Part shown: positions 27,145 through 39,100 of the stretch, in pieces
Position numbering within the stretch: position 1 is the first letter of the stretch
How the letters are laid out: each line of letters opens with the position of its first letter
Assembly: GCF_001417775.1 (NCBI RefSeq)
Contig: NZ_BBZJ01000044.1
Span: forward strand, 1-64,000
Origin: Streptomyces sp. TP-A0356
GTDB lineage: Bacteria; Actinomycetota; Actinomycetes; Streptomycetales; Streptomycetaceae
Direction of reading: 5' to 3'
DNA length: 64,000 nucleotides
Translations under genes and position numbers: made by a program
The notes under the pieces: generated by a model
Database searches by the model: none
Told to the model about the DNA's origin: nothing
Seen by the model: the letters and a program-made list of their open reading frames with translations, nothing else

Positions 27145-30100
27145 TCAGGCGAGCAGTTGCTTCTTGATGTGCTGGGCCAGCTCGGCGGGCGTCGTGAAGT
27201 CGAACGCCACGCTGGGAGCCAGGGTGAGCTTCGTGGCGGTGTTCAGGGCGTTGCGGAGGTTGAGCGAGGTCAGGGAGTCGAAACCGAGCTCCTTGAGCTG
27301 CACCGCGGCCGCCACCTCCTGCGCGGAGGAGTGGCCCAGAACTGCGGCGATCCGGTCGCGCACGAGTCCGGTCAGGGCCTCGTCCCGCTCCGCGTCGGTC
27401 GTCATCGCGGCCAGCACATGCCGGAGTTCCGTGGCCTGCGCCGGCTTGTCCTGCGCCGTCCGGCGGGCCGGAGCCGGCAGCAGGTGACGGAACAGCGCCG
27501 GGGCCTGACCGGCCCTGGCCCCCTCGTACAGCACCCGGAAGTCCCACTGGGCCGCCACGGTGGAGCCCAGCCCCGTCCTCAGTGCCGCGTCGAACAGTTG
27601 CAGTCCCTGGTCCGTGGCGAGTTCGCCCGCTCCCTGGAGCGCCAGCCGTGCATTGCCCGCGGTGAGCAGGTCGCGCCCCGCCCACACTCCCCAGGCGATG
27701 GACGTGGCCGGGATGCCGTCGGCACGCGTCTGGTGCGCGAACGCGTCCAGGAAGGCGTTGGCCGCGGCGTAGTTGGCCTGGCCCGCTCCGCCCAGGACAC
27801 CGGCGACCGAGGAGAACAGGACGAACGAGGACAGCTCCGTCTCCCGGGTCGCGTCCCGCAGCGCCAGCACGGCGTCGACCTTCGGCCGCAGCACCGTACT
27901 GAGTCGTTCGGGCGTCAGGGAGGGGACGACCCCGTCGTCCAGCAGGCCGGCCGTGTGCACCACCGCCCTGAGCGGGCGATCGGCCGGGAGTTCCGCCAGC
28001 AGTCCGGCGAGCGCGTTGCGGTCCGTCACGTCGCAGGCGGCGATGGTCACCCGCGCGCCGAGGGCGGACAGTTCGGCGTCGAGGTCGGCCGCTCGCGGCG
28101 CGCCGGGGCCCTGGCGGCTGGTCAGCAGCAGGTCCCGGACGCCGTGCTCGGTCACCAGATGACGGGCGACGGCGCTGCCCAGCATGCCGGTGCCGCCGGT
28201 GACGAGGACCGTGCCGTCGGCGCCGCCCGGCAGCGTGCCGTCGTCGTGGGCTTCGATCGCGAGGCGTGCCAGCCGCGGCACCCGCGCGGCCCGCTTCCGC
28301 AGCGCCCACTGCGGTTCGTCGGAGGCTACCGCCTTCAGCAGCGCCCGCCAGGCCGGTTTGCCGGCGTCGGTGTCCACCAGCAGGAAGCGGTTGGGGAACT
28401 CGGTCTGCGCCGAGCGCACCAGCCCCCACACCGCGGCCGCCGTCAGGTCGAGCCGTCCGGTCGCCCCCGTGCCGTCCCAGGCCGGTACCGCGCCCCGGGT
28501 GAGGAACACCAGCCGGGACCGGTCGAAAACGGGCGTCGTCGCCCAGGAGCTTGCCCATGCCAGTGCCCGGCGCGTGGTGTCGTGGACGGCGCCCGCGATG
28601 TCCTCACCCGTGCCTCCCACCGTGGTGGGGGCGCAGGTCACCAGGACGACATCGGGTGCGTGGGAGGCGTCGCCGAGCGTCGCGGCCAGCGTCTCCAGGT
28701 CCGGGTACGCCTCGATGTACTGGCCCACGGCCATCAGTCCGGACCGGGCCCGCAGGGTGTCCTCACCGACGATCGCCCACTTGGCCGGCACGGTCCCGGT
28801 GGTCGACGCGAGGTCCGTGTCGGTCCACTCCACGGTGAACAGACTGTCCTGCTGGGCGGCCTCGGCGGCTCGCACATCGCCGCGTGAGAGGGGCCGCAGT
28901 GTCAGCGACTCGACGGTCATCACCGGCGCCCCGGTGGCGTCGGCCACTCGCAGCGAGAAGGTTCTGTCGGCCAGCGGGCTGATGCGTACGCGCAGCACGG
29001 AGGCCCCGGAGGCGTGCAACGAGACCCCCTGCCACTCTGCCGCCTGCCATGCGCGTCCGGAGTCCGTCGGCGCGCCCTGGATCCGCAGCGGATCGAGCAT
29101 CGCGTCGGCCAGGACCGGGTGGAGCCCGAACGCCGCCGCCTCCGCCCGGGGCCGTTCGGTCAGGGATATCTCGGCGAAGAGCTCGTCGCCACGCCGCCAC
29201 AGGGAGGGTGTGCCGCGGTGCTCCTCACGTCCGTCGTCCGCCGCCCGCTGCTCGTACGGCACGGTCTCGGTCTCGGCCGGGGGCCACGCCTCCAGGTCCC
29301 AGGAGGGAGGCGGGTTCTCCTGGGTGAGCGTTCCCGTGGCGTGGCACGTCCACGGCCGTCCGACGCCTTCGTCACCGCGCCGGGAGTGCACGGTCACCGG
29401 ACGCGCCCCCGTCTCGCCGGGCTCGCCGACCGTGACCCGGAGCTGGAGGGCCCCGGACTCCGGCAGGATCAGGGGGTCCTGGACCGACAGTGATTCCAGC
29501 CGCCCGAAGCCGACCTGGTCGCCGGCCCTGGCGGCCAGTTCGACCAGTGCCGATTCGGGGACGACCGGGGGACCGCCGGTGCCGGGCCGGGCGAGCCAGT
29601 CGTGCGCCTTCGCCGACAGCCGCCCGGTGAACAGCACGGTGTCGGAGCCGGGCATCTCGACGGCCGCCCCGAGCAGTGGGTGCTGCGCGCTCACGGCACC
29701 GATGCCGGACGCACCACGGGAGCCCCCGGGGGAAGCCGTCAGCCAGTGGTGGTCGCCCTGGAAGGGGTAGGTGGGCAGTTCGGGATGGGGCGCGGCGGGA
29801 CGGGCATGCAGGGGAACACCGCGGGTGAAGGCCTGCGCGGCCGCGACCAGCACGTCACGCCGGCCACCGTGATCGCGGCGCAGCGTCCCCAGCACCGCGT
29901 GCGGCACCTCCGACGCGACCTCCTGAAGGGTCTCCTGCAACGGCAAAGTGAGCACCGGATGCGGGCTGACCTCGACGAACGCCTGATATCCGTCCGCCAG
30001 CAGAGCACGCGTGGCGGCCTCGAAGGCCACCGTGTGCCGCAGATTGCGATACCAGTACCCGGCATCCAGCCCAGCACCGTCCAGCCGCGTCCCGGTCAAC

Positions 30101-33100
30101 GACGAAAAGAACGCGACCTTGGACGACCGCGGTACTACGGGTGCCAGCAACTCAAGCAGTTCGTCACGCAGTTGTTCCATGTGGGGCGAGTGGGACGCGT
30201 AGTCCACCGGAACACGACGCGCCCTGATGCCCTCCCGCTCACAGTGTTCACCGAGCCGGTCCAGATCTCCCGCCGCACCGGAAACCACCGTACCCACCGG
30301 ACTGTTCACGGCCGCGACATGCGCGTCCAGACCCAACGACCCAATCATGTCCCGGGCGGTCTCCGCGTCCACCGCCACGGACGTCATACCACCCTCACCC
30401 GCCAACTCCGCGATCAGCCGCGAACGCAACGCACTGACCCGCGCACCATCCTCCAGACTCAGCACACCAGCCACCGTCGCAGCCGCGATCTCACCCTGCG
30501 AATGACCCACCACCGCCCCCGGCCGCACCCCCAACTCCTCCCACACCGCCGCCAACGACACCATCACCGCCCACAACGCCGGCTGCACCACATCCACCCG
30601 CTCCAGACCCGGCTCACCCGCCAACCCCCGCAAAACACCCGTCAACGACCAGCCCACGAACGACGCCAACGCCTCCTCACACTCCCCCAACCGCCGCGCG
30701 AACACCCCATCCTCCGCCAGCAACCGCACCGCCATACCCGGCCACTGCGAACCCTGCCCCGGAAACACGAACACCGGATCACCCAGAACCGGACCCACAC
30801 CCCTGAACACCCCCGCCACCGACGGATCACCCACACCCCGCAACCCCGCAGCCAACTCCACCCGCGAACCACCCACCACCGCCGCACGACACTCAAACAC
30901 CGCCCGCCCCGCAAGAACCCGAGACACCTCCCCCAACGACACCTCCCCATACCGCTCCACGAACGACGCCAACCCCTCCCCCAACGCCCGCACACCCTCC
31001 TCACCCCGCGCCGACACCATCAACGACACCACCGCATCCTCGACCGCATCCTCCACCGCACCACCAACAACCCCAGCGACCAGCGCCTCCCCCTCCGCCT
31101 CCTCCAGAATCAGATGAGCGTTCGTACCACTGATCCCGAAGGAGGACACCCCGGCCCGCCGCGGTGCCTCGGCAGCGGTCCAGGGCTCCTCCCGGGTGAG
31201 GAGTTCCACAGCACCGGCCGTCCAGTCGACGTGGGGGGAGGGTTCGTCGACGTGCAGGGTGCGCGGCAGCACCCCGTGCCGCATGGCCTCCACCATCTTG
31301 ATCACACCGGCCACACCCGCCGCCGCCTGGGTATGCCCGATGTTCGACTTCACCGACCCCAGCCACAACGGCCGCCCCTCCGGCCGCCCCTGACCGTACG
31401 CCGCCAACAACGCACCCGCTTCGATCGGATCACCCAACGTGGTCCCCGTGCCATGCCCCTCCACCACATCGACCTCAGCAGGGACGAGACCCGCGTTCGC
31501 CAGAGCCGCACGAATCACACGCTGCTGCGCCAGACCGTTCGGCGCCGTCAGACCATTGGACGCACCGTCCTGATTGATCGCCGACCCCCGGACCACCGCC
31601 AACACCGGATGACCACGACGCCGCGCGTCCGACAACCGCTCCAGCAGCACCAACCCCACACCCTCGCCCCAGCCGGTGCCGTCCGCGGCCGCGGCGAACG
31701 CCTTGCACCGACCGTCGGGCGACATGGCGCGCTGCCTGCTGAACGCGGTGAAGGTACCGGGGGTGGCGATCACGGTCACCCCGCCGGCCAGCGCCAGACC
31801 GCACTCGCCCTGTCGCAGCGACTGCACCGCCTGGTGCATGGCGACCAGGGAGGACGAACACGCCGTGTCCACCGTGACCGCGGGGCCCTGCAGTCCGAGG
31901 AAGTAGGACAGCCGGCCCGATACGAGGCTGAGCGCGTTGCCCGTCAGCAGGACGCCGTCCAGGCCCTCCGGTGCCTCGTGCAGCAGGGTGGAGCCGTACT
32001 CCTGGGACAGGGCGCCGACGAAGACGCCGGTCGCGCTGCCCTTCAGGGACGCCGGGTCGATGCCCGCGCGTTCGAACGTCTCCCAGGCCGTCTCCAGCAG
32101 CAGCCGCTGCTGGGGGTCCATCGCCAGCGCCTCACGCGGCGATATCCCGAAGAACGCCGCGTCGAACCGGCTCGCCCCGTCCAGGAAGGCCCCCTCACGT
32201 GCGTAGGAGGTGCCTGGCTTGTCTGGATCCGGGTCGTACAGGGCGTCCAGGTCCCAGCCACGGTCGGAGGGGAAGCCGGTGACCGCGTCGGTTCCGGAGG
32301 CCACCAGTTCCCACAGCTCCCCCGGGGAGGAGACGCCCCCGGGATAGCGGCAGCCCATGGCCACGATCGCGATCGGGTCCTCGTCCGCCCCGGTGTGCGC
32401 GACCGTCACCGGCGTGGCCGCTGCGGCGGTCGCCGTGTCGCCGCTCCAGGTCCCCCACAGATGCTCGGCGAGTGTGTGGGCGGTCGGGTGGTCGAAGATG
32501 ACGGTGGGCGACAGTCGCAGGCCGGTGGCCCCGTTGAGGCGGTTGCGCAGCTCCACCGCGGACAGTGAGTCGAACCCGAGTTCCTTGAAGACGCCGTCGA
32601 CCGGTACCGCCGCCGCGGACTCGTGCCCCAGGACGCTTGCCGCATGCGTCCGGACCAGGTCGAGCAGCGCCCTCCGTGCCTCCGGCTCCGACAGCTTCGC
32701 CAGCCACTCCCCGGCGCCGCCGTCCGGCGCGACGCCCGCGGCCGCCGTACGCCTGACAGGGGTGCGCACCAGACCGCGCAGCACGGCCGGGACACCGCCG
32801 GGCTGCCGGCGCAGCACACCGAGGTCGAACCGCGCGGCCACGAAGGTGGCGCCGTCCCGGGCCACGGCGGCATCGAACAGGGCCGCTCCCTGCTGGGCCG
32901 ACAGCGGCCGTACGCCGCCCCGGGCGATCCGGCGGCGGTCGGTGTCGCCGAGGTGCGCGGTCAGGCCGCCGTCCTCCCACAGCCCCCACGCCACCGTCGT
33001 GGCCGGCAGGCCGTGGGCGCGGCGGTGCTCACCGAGGGCGTCCAGGAAGGCGTTGGCGGCCGCGTAGTTGGCCTGGCCGGGGCCGCCCAGGACGCCGGCG

Positions 33101-36100
33101 AGCGAGGAGAACAGCACGAACCGCGCCAGGTCCGCGTCGCGGGTCAGCTCGTGCAGGTTCACCGCCGCGTCCACCTTGGGGCGCATGACGGTCTCCAACT
33201 GCTCCGGCGTCAGGGCCGCGGTCGTGGCGTCGTCCAGTACGCCCGCCGTGTGCACCACCGCGGTCAGCGGACGGTCGAGCCCGCCGAGCACCGCGGCGAG
33301 CGCCTCGCGGTCGGCGGCGTCGCAGGCCGCGATCGAGACGCTCGCACCCCGTGAGACGAGCCGCGCCTCCAGTTCGGCGGCACCGGGGGCGTGCGGACCG
33401 CTTCTGCTCAGCAGCAGCAGGTGGCGTGCGCCGTGGGCGGTGACCAGATGGTCGGCCAGGATGCTTCCGAGACCGCCGGTGCCGCCGGTCACCAGGACGA
33501 CCCCGTCGGGGTCGAGGCCCTTGGCCTCCTGTTCGGGCGCGTCGAAGGCGCGTGTGAGACGGGGGACGAGCACTTCACCGTCCCGTACGGCGAGTTGGGG
33601 TTCCCCGGAGCCGACCGCCGCGACGACGGCCATGGCGCCGTGTGCGGAGGCATCCGCCGAGGGCGGCTGTCCGGCGGCGGGCTTCACGGGCGGCTCGACG
33701 TCCAACAGGGTGATACGGCCCGGATGTTCCGTCTGGGCCGATCGCACCAGCCCCCACAGCGGGGCGTCGGTCAGGTTCGCGACGCCTTCGCCGGGGGCCG
33801 CCGCGACGGCCCCGCGGGTGACCACCACCAGGCGGGTCGCCGCGAAGCGCTCGTCGCCCAGCCACGCCTGGAGGTCGGCGAGCATGCGCCGCGCGGCCGT
33901 GCGGGCCGCCTCGGCCGGGGCCGCGGCGGGTTCCACCGCCGACGGGCAGGCCAGCAGCACATCGGCTGACGGCCCGTCGCCCTCCGCCGCGTCCCGGAGG
34001 GTGCCGTACGCCCGTACGTCGACACCCGTGCTCCGCACTGCGCGGACCAGGTCCTCGGCGTCGGGGCCCACCACACACCAGCGTCCGGCATCCGCCGTCG
34101 GCACGGGCGTGGTCAGCGGTGTCCACTCGGTCCGGAACAGGGACTGCCGGACCAGTTCGGCGGTCGGCGTGGCCGTTCCCTGCGCCATCGGCCGGGTCGT
34201 CAGTGCCGCCACCGAGAGCACGGGCGCGCCCGTGGGATCCACGGCCAGCAGGGACACGCCCTCGGTGCCCGACCAGGTCAGACGCACCCGCAGGGCGGTC
34301 GCACCCGATGCGTACAGCTGCACGTCGTGCCAGGCGAAGGGCAGGTGCAGCTGGTCCGTGTCCGTCCCCTCGGGTCGTCCCACGGCGAGTTCGTTCAGCA
34401 CGTCGGGGTGCAGCGCCGAGTCCAGCAGTCCCGGGTGTACGCCCCAACCGTCCGCGGCGTCCTCGGCGGCGAGCACGATGTCGGCGAACACCTCGTCGCC
34501 TCGCCGCCACATGGCCCGCAGTCCCCGGAAGAGGGGTCCGTACCCGTATCCCGCTTCCTCCAGCTGCTCGTAGACGCCCTCCACAGGCACCGGTTCCGCG
34601 GCCCTCGGCGGCCACGTGGCCAGGGCGTCCGCGGCGTCCGGTTCCTGGGCGGGGGCCGGGCGCAGGAACCCGCTCGCGTGCCGGAGCCAGGCCGGTTCCT
34701 GCGCGACGGCGCCGTCCGTGTCGTCCTGCAGCGCCGAGTGGATGCTCACCGTGCGGCGTCCCGACGGGTCCGGCGCGCCCACCGTGACCTGGAGGTTCAC
34801 CACCTCCTGTTCGGCCAGGACGAGTGGGGCCTCCAGGACCAGTTCCTCCAGGAAGGAACAGCCGGCCTCGTCTCCCGAACGGATCGCCGCCTCGACGAAC
34901 GCCGTACCGGGGAAGAGCACGGAACCGCGCACCACGTGGTCGGCGAGCCAGGGGTGCGTCGCCACGGACACCCGTCCGGTCAGTACCACCGCGTCCGCGT
35001 CCGCCGTGTGGATCGCCGCGCCCAGCAACGGATGTGCCACCGGCCGCTGCCCCACCGCCTGCGGGTCGCCGCCGGTCGGTCGGCTGTGCAGCCAGTGGTG
35101 GTCGCCCTGGAAGGGGTAGGTGGGCAGTTCGGGATGGGGCGCGGCGGGACGGGCATGCAGGGGAACACCGCGGGTGAAGGCCTGCGCGGCCGCGACCAGC
35201 ACGTCACGCCGGCCACCGTGATCGCGGCGCAGCGTCCCCAGCACCGCGTGCGGCACCTCCGACGCGACCTCCTGAAGGGTCTCCTGCAACGGCAAAGTGA
35301 GCACCGGATGCGGGCTGACCTCGACGAACGCCTGATGTCCGTCCGCCAGCAGAGCACGCGTGGCGGCCTCGAAGGCCACCGTGTGCCGCAGATTGCGATA
35401 CCAGTACCCGGCATCCAGCCCAGCACCGTCCAGCCGCGTCCCGGTCAACGACGAATAGAACGCGACCTTGGACGACCGCGGTACTACGGGTGCCAGCAAC
35501 TCAAGCAGTTCGTCACGCAGTTGTTCCATGTGGGGCGAGTGGGACGCGTAGTCCACCGGAACACGACGCGCCCTGATGCCCTCCCGCTCACAGTGTTCAC
35601 CGAGCCGGTCCAGATCTCCCGCCGCACCGGAAACCACCGTACCCATGGGACTGTTCACGGCCGCGACATGCGCGTCCAGACCCAGCCGCGCGATCATGTC
35701 CCGGGCGGTCTCCGCGTCCACCGCCACGGACGTCATACCACCCTCACCCGCCAACTCCGCGATCAGCCTCGACCGCAACGCACTGACCCGCGCACCATCC
35801 TCCAGACTCAGCACACCAGCCACCGTGGCAGCCGCGATCTCACCCTGCGAATGACCCACCACCGCCCCCGGCCGCACCCCCAACTCCTCCCACACCGCCG
35901 CCAACGACACCATCACCGCCCACAACGCCGGCTGCACCACATCCACCCGCTCCAGACCCGGCTCACCCGCCAACCCCCGCAAAACACCCGTCAACGACCA
36001 GCCCACGAACGACGCCAACGCCTCCTCACACTCCCCCAACCGCCGCGCGAACACCCCATCCTCCGCCAGCAACCGCACCGCCATACCCGGCCACTGCGAA

Positions 36101-39100
36101 CCCTGCCCCGGAAACACGAACACCGGATCACCCAGAACCGGACCCACACCCCTGAACACCCCCGCCACCGACGGATCACCCACACCCCGCAACCCCGCAG
36201 CCAACTCCACCCGCGAACCACCCACCACCGCCGCACGACACTCAAACACCGCCCGCCCCGCAAGAACCCGAGACACCTCCCCCAACGACACCTCCCCATA
36301 CCGCTCCACGAACGACGCCAACCCCTCCCCCAACGCCCGCACACCCTCCTCACCCCGCGCCGACACCATCAACGACACCACCGCATCCTCGACCGCATCC
36401 TCCACCGCATCACCAACAACCCCAGCGACCAGCGCCTCCCCCTCCGCCTCCTCCAGAATCAGATGAGCGTTCGTGCCACTGGCGCCGAAGGAGGACACCC
36501 CGGCCCGCCTCGGGCGTGCGGTGTCGGGCCACGCCTGTGCCTCGGTCAGCAGCCGTATCTCTCCGCTGGTCCAGTCGACGTGGGGGGAGGGTTCGTCGAC
36601 GTGCAGGGTGCGCGGCAGCACCCCGTGCCGCATGGCCTGCACCATCTTGATCACACCGGCGACACCCGCCGCCGCCTGCGTATGCCCGATGTTCGACTTC
36701 ACCGACCCCAGCCACAACGGCCGCCCCTCCGGCCGCCCCTGACCGTACGCCGCCAACAACGCACCCGCTTCGATCGGATCACCCAACGTGGTCCCCGTGC
36801 CATGCCCCTCCACCACATCGACCTCAGCAGGGACGAGACCCGCGTTCGCCAGAGCCGCACGAATCACACGCTGCTGCGCCAGACCGTTCGGCGCCGTCAG
36901 ACCATTGGACGCACCGTCCTGATTGATCGCCGACCCCCGGACCACCGCCAACACCGGATGACCACGACGCCGCGCGTCCGACAACCGCTCCAGCAGCACC
37001 AACCCCACACCTTCGGAGAACCCGGTGCCATTGGCGGCGGACGCGTACGCCTTGCAGCGGCCGTCGGCGGACAGGGCGCCCTGACGGCTGAATTCGACGA
37101 GTGCGGCGGGGGTCGCCATGACCGTCGCCCCGCCGGCCAGGGCCAGCGTGCACTCGCCCTGTCGCAGCGACTGAGCGGCGAGGTGCAGGGCGACCAGGGA
37201 GGACGAACACGCCGTGTCCACCGTGATCGCCGGTCCTTCCAGACCGAACGTGTACGCGATGCGCCCGGAGGCGATGCTGACGGCCGCGCCGTTGCCGAGG
37301 TACCCCTCGAGGTTCTCGGGCGCGCGGTCGTAGAGCCCGGGCCCGTAACCGTTGTGCATCACCCCGGCGAAGACTCCGGTCCGGCTGCCCTTCAGGGACG
37401 CCGGGTCGATGCCCGCGCGTTCGAACGTCTCCCAGGCCGTCTCCAGCAGCAGCCGCTGCTGGGGGTCCATCGCCAGCGCCTCACGCGGCGAGATCCCGAA
37501 GAACGCCGCGTCGAACCGGCTCACGTCCTCCAGGAAGGCGCCCTGGCGGGCCGACGACCTGCCGCCACCGCCGGACGCGTCGTCCAGCAGCCGGTCGAGA
37601 TCCCAGCCCCGTTCCACCGGCAGCGGGCCGACCGCGTCCGTCTCCGCCATGAGCAGCTCCCACAGCTGCTCCGGGGAGTGCGCGCCGGCGGGGAACCGGC
37701 AGCCCATCGCGACGATGGCCACCGGCTCGTCCGGGTCGGTCCGGGCCGGTTCGGTGTCCTCGGCCGTCGGCGCGGCGTCGAGCAACTCGCCCGCCAGATA
37801 CGTCGCCAGGGCGCCGGCGGTGGGGTGGTCATAGGCGAGCGCGGCCGACAGGCGCCGTCCGGTGGCGGCGGACAGGCGGTCGCGCAGAGCCACTGCGGCC
37901 AGCGAGGTGAAGCCGAGTTCGTGCAGGGCCCGGTCCACGGGCACCTCCTGGGCGGAGGCGAGCCCCAGGACCTCCGCCACGGCGGAGCGCACCAGGTCGA
38001 GCAGCGCCCTTCCGCCGGTCGGCGCCTCGGCGTCCGCGGGCGGCAGGAACGTGGCGGAGTCCGTCGGGGCGCCGCTGCCGCCGGCGGGTGCCTGCACGTC
38101 CGGCCGCCGGCCGACCGAGGGATTCACGGAGAGCAGGGCGGCGGGCAGCTCGGCGAGCTGTCGGCGGGCGATCTTCCCTGCCGCGTTCCGGGGGATCTCC
38201 GTGACCGCGTGGAACGCGTCGGGCACCTTGAAGTAGGACAGCTCCCGACGGCAGGTCTCCAGCAGCAGTGCCGGGTCGATGCCTTCGGGCCCTGGTACGA
38301 GATAGGCGACGGGAACCTCGCCGAGCACTTCGTGCGGGCGGCCGGCCACCGCGGCGTCGGCCACTCCGGGCACCCGGGCGAGAACCTCCTCGACCTCCCG
38401 GGGATGGATGTTCTCCCCACCGCGGATGATCAGTTCCTTGACCCGGCCCGTGATGGTGAGGAAACCGGATGCGTCCTGGCGGGCGAGGTCGCCGGTGCGG
38501 TACCAGCCGTCATGGAGCACGGCCCGGGTCGCCTCGGGCTGGTTGTGGTAACCCAGCATGAGAGCCGGGCTGTTGACCCATACCTCGCCCTCCTCGCCCG
38601 CAGCGACCTCCTCGCCGGTGCGGGGGTCCGTCAGGCGCAGGGTCAGCCCGGGCAGCGGCGTTCCGCAGGAGCCCGGCATGCGCGGTCCGTCCGGCGCCTG
38701 GGTGGTGATCGCCCCACCGGTCTCGGTACTGCCGTAGCTGTCCAGGAGACGGATGCCGAAGGTCTCCTCGAACGTCTCGTGCAGCGACGCCGGACAGGCG
38801 GAACCGGCCGCCATGCACACGCGCAGCTCCGGCAGACCCGTGCCGCGCTCCCGGGCCACTTCCACCATGCGGTGGAAGAGCGTGGGTACGGCCACCAGGA
38901 AGGTGGACCCGTCCTCGTGCGCGGTCTCCAGGATCTCGTCGGCGGCCGCGCCCTGCACGATGTGCGCCGTGGCGCCGACGGCCAGTACGCCCAGCACGCC
39001 CACGTTGTGCGAGACCGCGTGGAAGAGCGGCATGGGCCACAGCACCCGGTCCTCGGCGTCCAGGCCGAGGATGGGCGCGTTGCAGGACGCCGTCGCCCAC

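Noticed and set aside
29741..37017. Direct repeats as insertion sequences or transposon ends
   Set aside because: They lie in frame within PKS domains, encode AT and KS residues, and have no transposase or terminal inverted repeats.
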